Source: Gordonia heveisoli
GTDB taxonomy: Bacteria; Actinomycetota; Actinomycetes; Mycobacteriales; Mycobacteriaceae
DNA: 64,000 nucleotides
NCBI RefSeq assembly: GCF_030315745.1
Contig: NZ_JASXSH010000014.1
Span: 62,001 to 126,000 of the forward strand
Reading direction: 5' to 3'
Shown here: piece after piece, positions 25,358-33,967 of the stretch
How the letters are laid out: every line of letters begins with the position of its first letter
How positions within the stretch are numbered: the first letter of the stretch is position 1
Notes under the pieces: model-generated
Databases searched by the model: none
Told to the model about the DNA's origin: nothing
What the model saw: only the letters and a program-made list of their open reading frames with translations
Translations under genes and position numbers: made by a program

Positions 25358-26626
25358 TTCGGGTCCTGGCCCGCCGTGTCGCGTCACCGCGGCACGGAAG
25401 GTGGCGGCCACCTCCGGCCTGCGGACCGCCCCGATCGCGACGACGACCGCCGCCACCAGGGCAGCGCATCCGCCGATCCGTACCGCCCAGCGCGCGCCGA
25501 GGACGTCGGCGGTGGTGCCGACGATCGATGCGCCCACTGCCATCGAACCCATCTGGACCGCACTGAACAGCGCGAGGATCCGCCCGCGCAGGTGAGGTGC
25601 GGTGGCGATCTGCATCGCCGAGGTGACGCTGATGAAGTAGGTCATCATGAACACCCCGATCGGGAACAGCATCAGCGCATACCAGCGGAAGTCGCCAACC
25701 ACCGAACTGATGAGCATCGACGCCGACAGGCCGAGGCCGCCGGCGACCACACTGCCCAACCGCGGTTGCGGCCGGTAGGCACTCGCGAGCGAACCGAGCA
25801 GACTACCCAGCGCCATCGTCGTCCCCACCACGACGTAGAGGTCGGCCCCGCGGTGAAACACGGTGGTGGACATCAACGCCGTCATCAACGCACTGTGCGA
25901 GGCGAACATCGAGACCAGCCCGACCCCGACCAGTAGCACCGCCAGATCAGCCCGGCCACCGACGTAGCGCAGCCCGTCACGCAGGGTCGCCCGACGCTGC
26001 GAACAGTCCCGCACCCGCAGCCCAGGACGCCGTCGCAGACCCGCGAGGACGAGCATGCCGATCGTCGCGCACACCGTGGTCACCAGGAAGGCTCCCGCCG
26101 TCCCCCATACGGCGATGACGACACCGGCCAGTACCGGCCCGGACATCCGGCCCAGATTGGTCATCGCCCCGTTGAGCCCGATGGCACTCATCATGTGCGT
26201 ACGCGGCACCAGATCGGTGACCGCGGCCTGCCGCGCCGGCAGGTCCAGCGCACTCGCACAGCCGAGGACGAACGCCGAGATCAGCACCATCGGCAGGGTG
26301 ACGATCCCGGCCGCCACCAGCACACTCATCGTCAGGGTGTTCACCCCGATCAGCACCTGGGCGACCATCAGCAACCGCCGCCGCGGCAGTCGGTCGGCGA
26401 GGACGCCGGCATAGGGGCCGAAGAGCAGCACCGGAAGATATTGCAGGGACACCGCCGCACCGGTCGCCGCACCGGAGCCGTCGGTCAGAACCGCCAGGAC
26501 CAACCAGTCCTGCGCGGTTCTGGCCGACCACTCCCCGGTGCGGCTGAAGAAGGTGCCCACCAGCCATATCCGGAAGGGCGCCTGGGCGAGCGCGCCGAAA
26601 CCACCGTTGGGTCTCGGCCCCCTCAC
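25343..26626 (-). CDS. MFS transporter, EntS/DHA3-like exporter
   Basis: A 427-residue major-facilitator protein with about twelve membrane segments. It contains the conserved loop ADRLPRRRLLMVAQ after TM2 and an RGRILALFSAVQMGS motif in the second half, as in EntS-type exporters. It is the last gene of the rhodanese-ssuC-ssuB-ssuA-like operon. Its GTG start overlaps the binding-protein stop by four bases (GTGA). An exporter in a sulfur-uptake operon might remove desulfurised product, excess sulfite or another by-product. The substrate is not evident from the sequence. Confidence 0.85.
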   Translation of the reverse strand: MRGPRPNGGFGALAQAPFRIWLVGTFFSRTGEWSARTAQDWLVLAVLTDGSGAATGAAVSLQYLPVLLFGPYAGVLADRLPRRRLLMVAQVLIGVNTLTMSVLVAAGIVTLPMVLISAFVLGCASALDLPARQAAVTDLVPRTHMMSAIGLNGAMTNLGRMSGPVLAGVVIAVWGTAGAFLVTTVCATIGMLVLAGLRRRPGLRVRDCSQRRATLRDGLRYVGGRADLAVLLVGVGLVSMFASHSALMTALMSTTVFHRGADLYVVVGTTMALGSLLGSLASAYRPQPRLGSVVAGGLGLSASMLISSVVGDFRWYALMLFPIGVFMMTYFISVTSAMQIATAPHLRGRILALFSAVQMGSMAVGASIVGTTADVLGARWAVRIGGCAALVAAVVVAIGAVRRPEVAATFRAAVTRHGGPGPEPARG

Positions 26627-27666
26627 CCCGTCGTGATCGGATCGAGAATCGTCGTGTAGCCCAGTGCCGCATCAGCATTGGACTTCAGTCCGCCCACCCG
26701 GTGAGCTGCCGTCACGATGGACTGCTGAATCTTGATGAAGTTGGGGTCCGACAGCCGGTAGAACTTGGTGTACTGCGCGTTGTCGTAGTTGGCCGCCGCG
26801 ACCTCCTCGGTCTGCGTCAGCACCCGCTGCAACACCTTCACATACGCGTCGCGGTGGGTGGGCACCCATTCCTCGTAGTACTTGCGCAGCCGGCCGAAGA
26901 AGTCCTTGATCGCGGCCTGTTTCGCCGGATCGGCCAGCACATCCGAACGCGCGAGCCAGCCGCTTCCACCGATGATGCCCAGTGTCTTGGGGTCGGCGAT
27001 CCGCACCGCGTCGCCGGCGTCGAGCTTCTTCTTGATCAGTGGATAGCTGGCCACCACCGCGTCCAAATCACCCGCGACGAAGGAACTCGCCGCCGCCTGA
27101 TTCGCCGGGAACTGCACCCCGTGCACGTCACCGGGACCGAACCCGCCGTTGGCGAGCGCGACAACATACCCCGCGTAGATGTTGCCGCCGTAGTTGTAGC
27201 CGATCTTCTTGCCCCGGAGATCTGCCAGCGAGCGAATCCCGGAGCTCTTGGTCACGTAGACCGCGGGCGCCGGATTGGGTGCCTGCGGTGTCCAGGCGAC
27301 CGCGATGCCCTGGATCGGCGCGGATTCCTTGGTCCACGGCGTGGCGGCGTTGGCGGCCTCGAAGGCGCCGGTGTTGTCGCCGGCCAGCCCCACGTCGATC
27401 TGCTTGCCGTACAGGGCGGCGAGCTGATTCGCCGGGCCGTTGATGACGGGGACCTCGAAGCTGTAGGTGGTGTCGTCGAACAGCCCGGATTCCTTGAGCA
27501 ACTCCGGGAACTCCGCGGTCTGATAGCCGATCTTGAGATGAATACCGGACTTGGACTGCGCCTCGTCCCCGGCGCACGCGGTGGCCAGGGATCCGACGGC
27601 AACCGCGACGACACCTACCCCCACCAGGCGACGAATGAACCGCCCCCGCAATGACTTCACTGACAT
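26623..27666 (-). CDS. SsuA-like ABC substrate-binding protein
   Basis: A 347-residue exported binding protein of the nitrate/sulfonate/taurine class. The N-terminus is positively charged with a hydrophobic stretch ending LATACAGDE, which suggests a lipoprotein with Cys at about residue 31, although the lipobox is weak. Family marks are IGYQTAEFPELL, DVGLAGDNTGAF, IRSLADLRGKKIGYNYGG and SGWLARSDVLADP. It should capture an organosulfur anion outside the membrane and deliver it to the permease and ATPase encoded upstream. ATG 27666 is chosen because AGGAAG lies upstream; ATG 27690 is an alternative. A 125-bp gap with several small hairpins separates it from the ATPase gene. Confidence 0.85.
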   Translation of the reverse strand: MSVKSLRGRFIRRLVGVGVVAVAVGSLATACAGDEAQSKSGIHLKIGYQTAEFPELLKESGLFDDTTYSFEVPVINGPANQLAALYGKQIDVGLAGDNTGAFEAANAATPWTKESAPIQGIAVAWTPQAPNPAPAVYVTKSSGIRSLADLRGKKIGYNYGGNIYAGYVVALANGGFGPGDVHGVQFPANQAAASSFVAGDLDAVVASYPLIKKKLDAGDAVRIADPKTLGIIGGSGWLARSDVLADPAKQAAIKDFFGRLRKYYEEWVPTHRDAYVKVLQRVLTQTEEVAAANYDNAQYTKFYRLSDPNFIKIQQSIVTAAHRVGGLKSNADAALGYTTILDPITTG

Positions 27667-27791
27667 CTGAGCTTCTACTTCCTCACTCATCGGGTACTGC
27701 GATGACTGGCCGGCCGGATGGCCGGGCATGAACAACAGGCCCTCGGGCCGAGACTGCGACCGCCCTGGCGATCGCCGCGATGGCGGTGCGC

Positions 27792-28574
27792 TCACCCGGC
27801 GTGGGAGGGACCCACCCCCAGCTGGGCCAGCAGGATGGCGCGCAACTGCGCGAAACGCGGATCGTCGCGGTCGCGGGGACCGTCGATGTCGATACGCTGA
27901 TCGAGTGCGATCGCACCGTCGGAGAGCACCAGCACCCGATCAGCGAGCAGGATCGCCTCGTCGACATCGTGGGTGACCAGGACCACGGCGGGCTGGTGGC
28001 GAGCACACAGCGCGGCGAGCAGATCGTGCATCCGGATTCGCGTCAGCGCGTCCAGCGCGGCGAACGGTTCGTCGAGCAGCAGGAGGTCGGGTTCGGTGAC
28101 CAGCGCCCGTGCCAGCGCCACCCGTTGCGCCTCGCCACCGGACAGTGTGCGCGGCCAGGCTCGCGCATGCCGCTCGATACCCACTTCCCGCAGGGCGTCG
28201 ACCGCACGCTCCCGCGCCGCCCGCAGGCGGCCCGCGCCGATCACCACGTTCCGCCACACTCGTTGCGCAGGCACCAGTCTCGGCTCCTGGAAGACCACCG
28301 ACCGCACCTGTGGCACCACGACCTGCCCACCGTCGGCGGTGTCGAGGCCCCCGAGGATCCGCAGCAGGGTCGTCTTGCCGGTGCCCGACGGACCCAGCAA
28401 GGCGACGAAGTCGCCCTTCTCCAGCAGCAGGTCGACGCCGTCGAGTACGGCCCGCGATCCGAACACCCGACGCACTCCGCGGGCGGCCACCACATAGCGT
28501 TCGTCCGTACGGCCAGTCCCGGCGTCCCCCGCCAGCTCCTCGAATGTTGTTGTCACCTCAGCCGATACCGACAC
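27792..28574 (-). CDS. SsuB-like ABC transporter ATPase
   Basis: A 260-residue importer ATPase. Walker A is GPSGTGKTT, the Q-loop is VVFQEPRLVPAQ, the signature LSGGEAQR, Walker B LLLLDEPFAALD and the H-loop VTHDVDEA. Start taken as GTG 28574, preceded by GGAGGG; this overlaps the permease gene by 17 bases. GTG 28556, after the permease stop, is the alternative. It works with the permease at 28558-29454 and the binding protein at 26623-27666. This transporter is complete, unlike the one at 14183-15923. Confidence 0.88.
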   Translation of the reverse strand: MSVSAEVTTTFEELAGDAGTGRTDERYVVAARGVRRVFGSRAVLDGVDLLLEKGDFVALLGPSGTGKTTLLRILGGLDTADGGQVVVPQVRSVVFQEPRLVPAQRVWRNVVIGAGRLRAARERAVDALREVGIERHARAWPRTLSGGEAQRVALARALVTEPDLLLLDEPFAALDALTRIRMHDLLAALCARHQPAVVLVTHDVDEAILLADRVLVLSDGAIALDQRIDIDGPRDRDDPRFAQLRAILLAQLGVGPSHAG

Positions 28575-29454
28575 GAGCCCTCCACGGTAGAGCGACGCGT
28601 TCCACACCCCGCATGACGAAGTCGATCAGGATGCCGAGCACCGCATAGATCCAGATACCGGCGAGCACGATGTCTGGCCGCTGATTGTTCTGCGCGTTCA
28701 TCACCAGATAGCCGATCCCCTCGGTCGTGTTGACCTGCTCGGCCAGCACCAGCGACAGCAGCGCGAAGCCCGCCGAGAAGCGCAACCCGGTCAGGATGCC
28801 CGGCAGCGCGGTCGGGAAGATGATGCGTGTGGCGATCTGCAATCCGGAGAGCCCGTACGACTTTCCGGCCTCGATCAGTTTCACGTCGACACCCTTCACG
28901 GCGTGATACGTGTTGAGGTACATCGGGAACAACGACGCGGCGGTGATCAGCGCGAGTTTCGAACTCTCCTCGATACCGAACCAGGTCACGAACAACGGCA
29001 CCAGCGCGATGAACGGCACCGTCCGGATCATCTGCAGGGTGGCGTCGAAGATCTCCTCCCCGATCTTCCACAGGCCCGCGAAGATGCCCAGGATCAGACC
29101 GAGCCCGCCACCCAGCAACAAACCCTGGGCCGCCCGGCGCAACGACACCGGCAACGCGTCCTGCAGGGAACCGATCTCCCACAGATACTGGTATGCCTCG
29201 CCGATCGTCCTCGGTGACGGCAGCTGATCCTCGGAGACGATTCCCTGAGAGACCACCAGCTGCCACACGATCACGATCGAGATCGGCACACCGATCCGGA
29301 GAATCCAGCCACCCCAGAACCGGATCCGGCCGCGGATACGCACCAGACCCCGGTCGCGCGGAGACAAGTCGATCAGATCCACCCGCCGCGACGCCGGATA
29401 CCGCGGTGCGGCGTCCACCTCCGCACGAGGCGCCTGCGCCACAAGAACACTCAT
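28558..29454 (-). CDS. SsuC-like ABC transporter permease
   Basis: A 298-residue inner-membrane permease with about six hydrophobic segments. The EAA-type loop is seen at EAGKSYGLSGLQIATRI. WFGIEESSKLALI and YLNTYHAVKGVD are typical of the SsuC/TauC branch. The start at ATG 29454 overlaps the rhodanese stop (ATGA), so translation is coupled. A longer upstream extension would run antiparallel through unrelated, Arg-rich sequence and is not used. It forms the importer with the ATPase and binding-protein genes downstream. Confidence 0.88.
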   Translation of the reverse strand: MSVLVAQAPRAEVDAAPRYPASRRVDLIDLSPRDRGLVRIRGRIRFWGGWILRIGVPISIVIVWQLVVSQGIVSEDQLPSPRTIGEAYQYLWEIGSLQDALPVSLRRAAQGLLLGGGLGLILGIFAGLWKIGEEIFDATLQMIRTVPFIALVPLFVTWFGIEESSKLALITAASLFPMYLNTYHAVKGVDVKLIEAGKSYGLSGLQIATRIIFPTALPGILTGLRFSAGFALLSLVLAEQVNTTEGIGYLVMNAQNNQRPDIVLAGIWIYAVLGILIDFVMRGVERVALPWRARVGIG

Positions 29455-31088
29455 GACCCCGCGCCAGGTTCGAAGGCACGGAAGGGGACCGTATCGTCGG
29501 CCGCAAGCTCGGCGACCAGACCGAGTTCCCACGACAGATAGTTGCGGAACCCCTGTTTGCGCAGTTCCGGATCGGTCTCCCGCCAGCCGGACGCGACCAC
29601 GTCGTCGGCCTCGTGGAACCACACCGCATCGTCGGCGTCGAGGTCACGGCCGGATGCCGTCCACGCGGCGGTCCCGCCATCGAGCACCACCACCGGACGA
29701 TCGGTGACCGCCGCGACCTCGACGGCCGCGAACCGGGCGATGATTCCGTCCGGCGAGGTGAGCACGATGGTGCCGCTTCCGGGCAGTTCGACCCCGGATT
29801 CGGCCAACCGCGCGCGAATCGCGAACCGCGCGGACCGGATATGGCCGGCCCGGTAGTCCGGACTCGACGCCAGGTCGAGGATCGCGACGTCGGTGTCGTC
29901 GAGGAGGTCCGCGAGCTCGTCGGCGGTCACCGATGCGGTGGCGTCGGCCGTCGGCAACCCGAGGACCTGCGCCGGCACGTCACCGTCGACGAGTTCGGTG
30001 CCGGCCAGCGCATCATCGAGGACATAGACCTCCGCCCAACCGATCTGCTCGATCCAGCTGGCGGCCACCGTCGCCCGGACGCCGTCGTCGTCCACCAGCA
30101 CGACCCGCGAATTATGGGTACCCACATGGCGGAACACCCACGGTGCGACATCCCAGCTGGGTGCCGACAGCGATCCCGGCAGGTGGCCGGACACGAACTC
30201 CTCCGGCGGGCGTACGTCGAGCACGTACAGCGAACGTTCCTCCGATTCGGCGCGGAACCGCTCCAGGGTTGCCGCGTCGATGTGCTTGGTACCAAAACGC
30301 GTGGCAATCCGCTGCGCCGCCTCCTTGGCCGCCACCAGCGATTCACCCTCGGGCGCGGGCGCCGACACCGACTTGCCGTGGTCGAGCTCGTGACCCTCCA
30401 GAACCCACGACTGCGTACCACCCTCCAGTGACACAACACGATTCGGTAGTCCGGCGTTGATCAGCACCTGCGCGCCCAAGATGCTGCGGGTGCGTCCCGC
30501 GCAGTTGACCACGACAAGTGAGTCCGGCGAGGAGACGACTTCGGCGGCCCGGTAGACGAGTTCGGCCCCCGGGATGGAGGTGCCGCCCGGCAGGCTGTGG
30601 TTGGTGAACTCGCCGATCGGCCGACTGTCGAGCAGGACGATGTCCTCCCCGGCCGCCTGTCGCTCCCGGAACTCCGCCACGCTGATGTGCGGCGTCTGGT
30701 ACACCTCCTCGATCCACTCGCCGAATGCCTGGCCGATCACGTGGTCTCCACCGGACTGCACCTTGTAGCCGGCCTCAGCCCAGGCAGCCAGCCCACCGTC
30801 GAGAACTCGGACATCGCCGAAACCCAGGTCGCGCAAGCGAACCGCCGCACGGGTGGCACGCACCCCATCGCCCGAGTCGTACACGATGACCGGCGTCGAC
30901 GGCCGGGGAACCAGCCGTGCCACCTTGAGTTCGAGCACACTGAGCGGGATCGACACGGCGTGCAGAATCGACCCGTCGACGGCCGTCACGCCCGCCTCCC
31001 GGACATCGATGAGGGCATATTCGCTTGCACCACTGATCAGTTCGTGTAGCTCCGGTGCATCGATCGTCGCAGTCGCGATGACAGTCAT
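29451..31088 (-). CDS. four-domain rhodanese-like protein, one catalytic cysteine
   Basis: A 545-residue protein with four consecutive rhodanese-like domains: about 8-110, 133-238, 268-372 and 383-483. Only domain 2 has an active-site cysteine (Cys196 in VVNCAGRTRS). The matching loops in domain 1 (YDSGDGVRA), domain 3 (VDDDGVRA) and domain 4 (LTSPDGIIA) lack it. The last 60 residues are acidic and have no clear family. Rhodaneses carry sulfane sulfur as a cysteine persulfide, so this one probably takes sulfur from thiosulfate or a persulfide. No signal peptide is visible. It is the first gene of the operon that encodes the complete SsuABC-type importer and an MFS exporter. AGGAAC precedes the ATG at 31088. 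Confidence 0.88.
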   Translation of the reverse strand: MTVIATATIDAPELHELISGASEYALIDVREAGVTAVDGSILHAVSIPLSVLELKVARLVPRPSTPVIVYDSGDGVRATRAAVRLRDLGFGDVRVLDGGLAAWAEAGYKVQSGGDHVIGQAFGEWIEEVYQTPHISVAEFRERQAAGEDIVLLDSRPIGEFTNHSLPGGTSIPGAELVYRAAEVVSSPDSLVVVNCAGRTRSILGAQVLINAGLPNRVVSLEGGTQSWVLEGHELDHGKSVSAPAPEGESLVAAKEAAQRIATRFGTKHIDAATLERFRAESEERSLYVLDVRPPEEFVSGHLPGSLSAPSWDVAPWVFRHVGTHNSRVVLVDDDGVRATVAASWIEQIGWAEVYVLDDALAGTELVDGDVPAQVLGLPTADATASVTADELADLLDDTDVAILDLASSPDYRAGHIRSARFAIRARLAESGVELPGSGTIVLTSPDGIIARFAAVEVAAVTDRPVVVLDGGTAAWTASGRDLDADDAVWFHEADDVVASGWRETDPELRKQGFRNYLSWELGLVAELAADDTVPFRAFEPGAGS

Positions 31089-31275
31089 GGGTTCCTACTC
31101 CGGTTCGGTGGATCGGCAGCGAGAGTTCGCCTGCCGGCCGACGGAGGGCGATCGCACCGTCGGACGCATTCCATGCTGTCGTGCAGAACTATTCGCCAAC
31201 AACGAAACTCATCTACGCGGATCGAAAAGGCTGCGCTTAACCCACGGATCGGGCCGAGCGGACACGTGACCACAG

Positions 31276-31329
31276 CAGCCCCCACAACGACAGCAGGCCC
31301 CACAACGACAGCAGGCCCCACAACGACAG
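31276..31329. repeat. 18-bp tandem repeat, three copies
   Basis: CAGGCCCCACAACGACAG at 31294-31311 and 31312-31329, with a first copy at 31276-31293 differing at one base. The array lies in the 297-base gap between the LysR stop and the rhodanese start. Apart from this array, the gap holds only the rhodanese promoter region. Confidence 0.9.
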
Positions 31330-31385
31330 CGGCGCCGCATCCGATGATCGGAATGCGGCGCCGCGACGTCGACGATCGGCCGGCC

Positions 31386-32315
31386 TCAGGACGCGGCCAC
31401 CACCGAGGTGGCCGGTTCCGGCACGATCTCGTCCGCTATCGACTGCAGAGCATTCAGCGCCACAGCAGTTTTCGGGTCATGTTGACGTCCAGCCCGGACC
31501 ACTGCGTTGATGTCGCGCCGTTCCAGCTCGATCCCGTCGACGATGTGGCCCTGCAGCGCGGCGGGCACGGTGAGTAGCGGCACCACCGCAGGCCCGATGC
31601 CGGTGGCCGCGACATCGCACACGTTGTGCGCACCGTTGAGCCGATGTTTGACGTGAGGACGGAAGCCCGCACGCTCCCCTGCCCGCATGAGCACGGTGTC
31701 CAAACCCGATCCGGTCGGTCCCGAAACCCACGGGTGGTCGGCGAGGGCCGCCAACCCTCCGCTCCGGATCAGTGCATGCAGGTCGGGCGGTGCCATCAGC
31801 ACCAGCGGCTCATCTATCAACCCGATCACGCTCAGCCCGGAATACGGCTCCTGACCGGTGAAGTCGTAGGAGCAGGTGATCGCCAGATCGATCTCCCCCT
31901 GGCGCAGCTGACGCAGCGCGCGTTCCGGACTCTGCTGATACACCTCGACGCGCATCTCCGGGGCCTCGACACCGAGCTGGCGCACCATCGGCGTCACCAA
32001 CTGGGTCACCGCCATGTTGAAGGCCGCGACGACCAACTGACCCGAGGCCCGATTCTCGGTGGCCGCAACAGCACTCATCGCCTCGTCGACCGCCCCCAGC
32101 ACCCGACGGGCGTGGTCGGCGAGAACCCGGCCGCTGCGGGTGAGGCCGAGGGTCCGGCCATCGCGGCGGAACAGGACGGCACCGCTCTCGTCTTCGAGGA
32201 CGCGCAATTGCTGAGATACCGCGGAGCTGGTGATGTTGCGTCGGTCGGCGACCGCGGTCACCGTACCCAGGTCGGCCAGATCGCAGAGCAGCATCATGCG
32301 TTTCAGATCGAGCAT
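31386..32315 (-). CDS. LysR-family transcriptional regulator
   Basis: A 309-residue LysR-type regulator. The winged helix-turn-helix is at about residues 2-60 (DLGTVTAVADRRNITSSAVS, then QQLRVLEDESG). The rest is the two-lobed periplasmic-binding-protein-like effector domain. It lies upstream of the rhodanese operon on the same strand and is the only regulator gene in the island, so control of the sulfur genes is likely, perhaps in the manner of CysB or Cbl. That is inference. The palindrome ATATC-CA-GATAT at 32431-32442, about 115 bp upstream of the start, could be an autoregulatory site. The effector is unknown. Confidence 0.85.
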   Translation of the reverse strand: MLDLKRMMLLCDLADLGTVTAVADRRNITSSAVSQQLRVLEDESGAVLFRRDGRTLGLTRSGRVLADHARRVLGAVDEAMSAVAATENRASGQLVVAAFNMAVTQLVTPMVRQLGVEAPEMRVEVYQQSPERALRQLRQGEIDLAITCSYDFTGQEPYSGLSVIGLIDEPLVLMAPPDLHALIRSGGLAALADHPWVSGPTGSGLDTVLMRAGERAGFRPHVKHRLNGAHNVCDVAATGIGPAVVPLLTVPAALQGHIVDGIELERRDINAVVRAGRQHDPKTAVALNALQSIADEIVPEPATSVVAAS

Positions 32316-32459
32316 CGTGCATCCCTCCGGATCTGGGTGAGAATCGGCGGCGACCGACGATCACTATCCCGCCGTCAGCACCCACGCCCGCCGATGAGCC
32401 GCATCCGCAAGGACCCCGGCTGACCTGTAGATATCCAGATATAACACAGCAAAACTGAA

Positions 32460-32493
32460 CAATTCCCCTCCATCGGACCACGGAGGGGAATTG
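32460..32493 (-). terminator. intrinsic terminator downstream of the cold-shock gene
   Basis: CAATTCCCCTCC at 32460-32471 pairs perfectly with GGAGGGGAATTG at 32482-32493. Read leftward the stem is followed by TTCAGTTTTGC, a T-rich run. It lies about 90 bp past the cold-shock protein stop and upstream of the LysR promoter, separating the core block from the sulfur island. Confidence 0.75.
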
Positions 32494-32584
32494 CAACCAG
32501 CGCGCATATTAGGAACTATTCACGGCGGCACAGTTCATGTGCGATCGACGAGAATTCGCCGCGAATCTTCGGTAGCTGAGACCG

Positions 32585-32998
32585 TCAGTGTTCGAGTTCG
32601 CGGGCCACCGCACGCACGACCTCGGAGATCCGCTGCGCGGTCTTGCGGTCGGGGTAGCGCCCCTTACGCAGATCCGGCTGGACCTTCGCTTCGAGCAGCG
32701 TGATGAGATCGGCGACCATGCCGTGCAGTTCGTCGGGGCTGTGCCGCTTCACGTCCTTGCGGGCCGCCTCACGGGCGTTCTTGGCCACACTCGGCGCGGG
32801 TTCGAGCACGGTCACCCGCAGGGCCTGCGGTCCGCGACGACCGGCAGCCATGTCGAACTCGACACGCTGACCCGGCTTCAGCCCCTCGACCCCACCGGAC
32901 AACGCCGACGCACGGACGTACACGTCCTCGCCGCTCTCCTGCGAGAGAAAGCCGAAGCCCTTCTCCGCGTCGTACCACTTCACCTTGCCGGTCGGCAC
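32585..32998 (-). CDS. cold-shock domain protein with C-terminal extension
   Basis: A 137-residue protein. The N-terminal 65 residues are a cold-shock domain with both RNA-binding motifs (KGFGFL and DVYVRAS, the usual FxHxS replaced). The remaining roughly 70 residues are a charged, helical extension not found in the 67-residue CspA type. It should bind single-stranded RNA or DNA in the cytosol. GTG 32998 follows GAGGGTGAG. M. tuberculosis CspB is similarly long as I recall, and the neighbourhood agrees. Divergent from the small membrane protein gene, with 205 bp between them. Confidence 0.88.
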   Translation of the reverse strand: MPTGKVKWYDAEKGFGFLSQESGEDVYVRASALSGGVEGLKPGQRVEFDMAAGRRGPQALRVTVLEPAPSVAKNAREAARKDVKRHSPDELHGMVADLITLLEAKVQPDLRKGRYPDRKTAQRISEVVRAVARELEH

Positions 32999-33203
32999 TG
33001 CGCTCACCCTCGTCCACTCGGATCCACCACGACAAAAGACGCCATCACCCATCCGGACAAGACGAGCCCGGACTGCTGAGCAAGGCGCCTGACTGGTCAG
33101 TCTAGCCAACGCCCCGGACATCAGTCACGGCGATTACCCACCAGCCGGTGCGGGCACGTCGATCGGCGATGACCAGCCCGCGCGCGTGATCTACCGTGGA
33201 GAT

Positions 33204-33419
33204 ATGCACAAAACTGGTTCGTCGGGACTGCTGGTGGCGGCCATCGTCCTGTTCGCGATCGGGCTACTCGCGATCGCGGCACTGTTCCTGACGCCGGTCC
33301 TCTCCGACGGCAGCACCGCGCCGACGGCTATCTATCTACTGACGATGTGCGCGCCGCTGGGCTTTCTCCTCGGGATCGCCGCGGCTCTGCGCGCCGGACG
33401 ACGGGTGAACACCAAATGA
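33204..33419 (+). CDS. small two-helix membrane protein
   Basis: A 71-residue protein with two hydrophobic segments (about 7-29 and 41-61), a short loop and an Arg-rich end. No recognised domain. GGAG precedes ATG 33204 closely. Its stop overlaps the next start (ATGA), so it is co-translated with the flavin reductase and lies upstream of moaA. A membrane protein at this position is also found in mycobacteria as I recall (Rv0870c region), but its function is unknown. Confidence 0.75.
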   Translation: MHKTGSSGLLVAAIVLFAIGLLAIAALFLTPVLSDGSTAPTAIYLLTMCAPLGFLLGIAAALRAGRRVNTK

Positions 33420-33967
33420 CCGCAACAGCAGATTTCGCCACCCCCGACCTCGCACCGGCCTCCGATTCGAAGGCATTGCGCCAGGCCTACTCGTGCTTCC
33501 CCTCCGGCGTCGTCGCGGTGTGCTGCCGCCGTCCCGCCGACGACGGGTCCGGGGATTCGCGCGAACTGATCGGAATGGCGGCGAGTTCCTTCACCACCGT
33601 GTCCCTCGACCCGCCGCTGGTGTCGGTCTGCGTGCAGAACTCGTCGTCGACGTGGCCACTGCTGCGGGGTGCGCCGGCGATCGGGGTCAGCGTGTTCGCC
33701 GGCGACCAGATCGACGTGTGCAAACAACTCGCCGGACCGTCGGGGAACCGCTTCGACGCCATCGCCCCGCTGCGCACCGCCGACGACGCGGTGTTCATCC
33801 CGGACGCCGCGGCACACCTGTCCTGCACGATCCACAACGAGATCCAGGCCGGCGACCACACCCTCGTCCTGCTGCAGATCGAGACCTTGCGCGCCGACCC
33901 CGGTGTGGAGCCACTTGTCTTCCACGCCAGCACCTTCCGCGCGCTAGAAGCCCGCCGGAGTGGCTAG
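33416..33967 (+). CDS. flavin reductase-like domain protein
   Basis: A 183-residue protein of the flavin-reductase (HpaC/DIM6-NTAB) split-barrel family. Marks are RQAYSCFPSGVVAV, the GMAASSFTTVSLDPPLVSV segment and the TFRALE end. Members reduce FMN or FAD with NAD(P)H to supply two-component monooxygenases. It overlaps the small membrane gene by four bases and abuts moaA. Although it belongs to the core block, it could also supply reduced flavin to the monooxygenases of the neighbouring island; this is inference. Start by the ATGA overlap. Confidence 0.82.
   Translation: MTATADFATPDLAPASDSKALRQAYSCFPSGVVAVCCRRPADDGSGDSRELIGMAASSFTTVSLDPPLVSVCVQNSSSTWPLLRGAPAIGVSVFAGDQIDVCKQLAGPSGNRFDAIAPLRTADDAVFIPDAAAHLSCTIHNEIQAGDHTLVLLQIETLRADPGVEPLVFHASTFRALEARRSG

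Noticed and set aside
31089-31200. Short cysteine-containing frame ending in the ATGA of the rhodanese start, as a possible sulfur attenuator leader
   Set aside because: Any gene starting ATGA creates such an overlap with a frame upstream. Only two Cys codons are present and there is no ribosome site, unlike described polycysteine leaders.
32460-32493. Regulator operator for the LysR gene
   Set aside because: A 12-base stem with 10-base loop followed by a T-rich run on the minus strand fits a terminator better than an operator.
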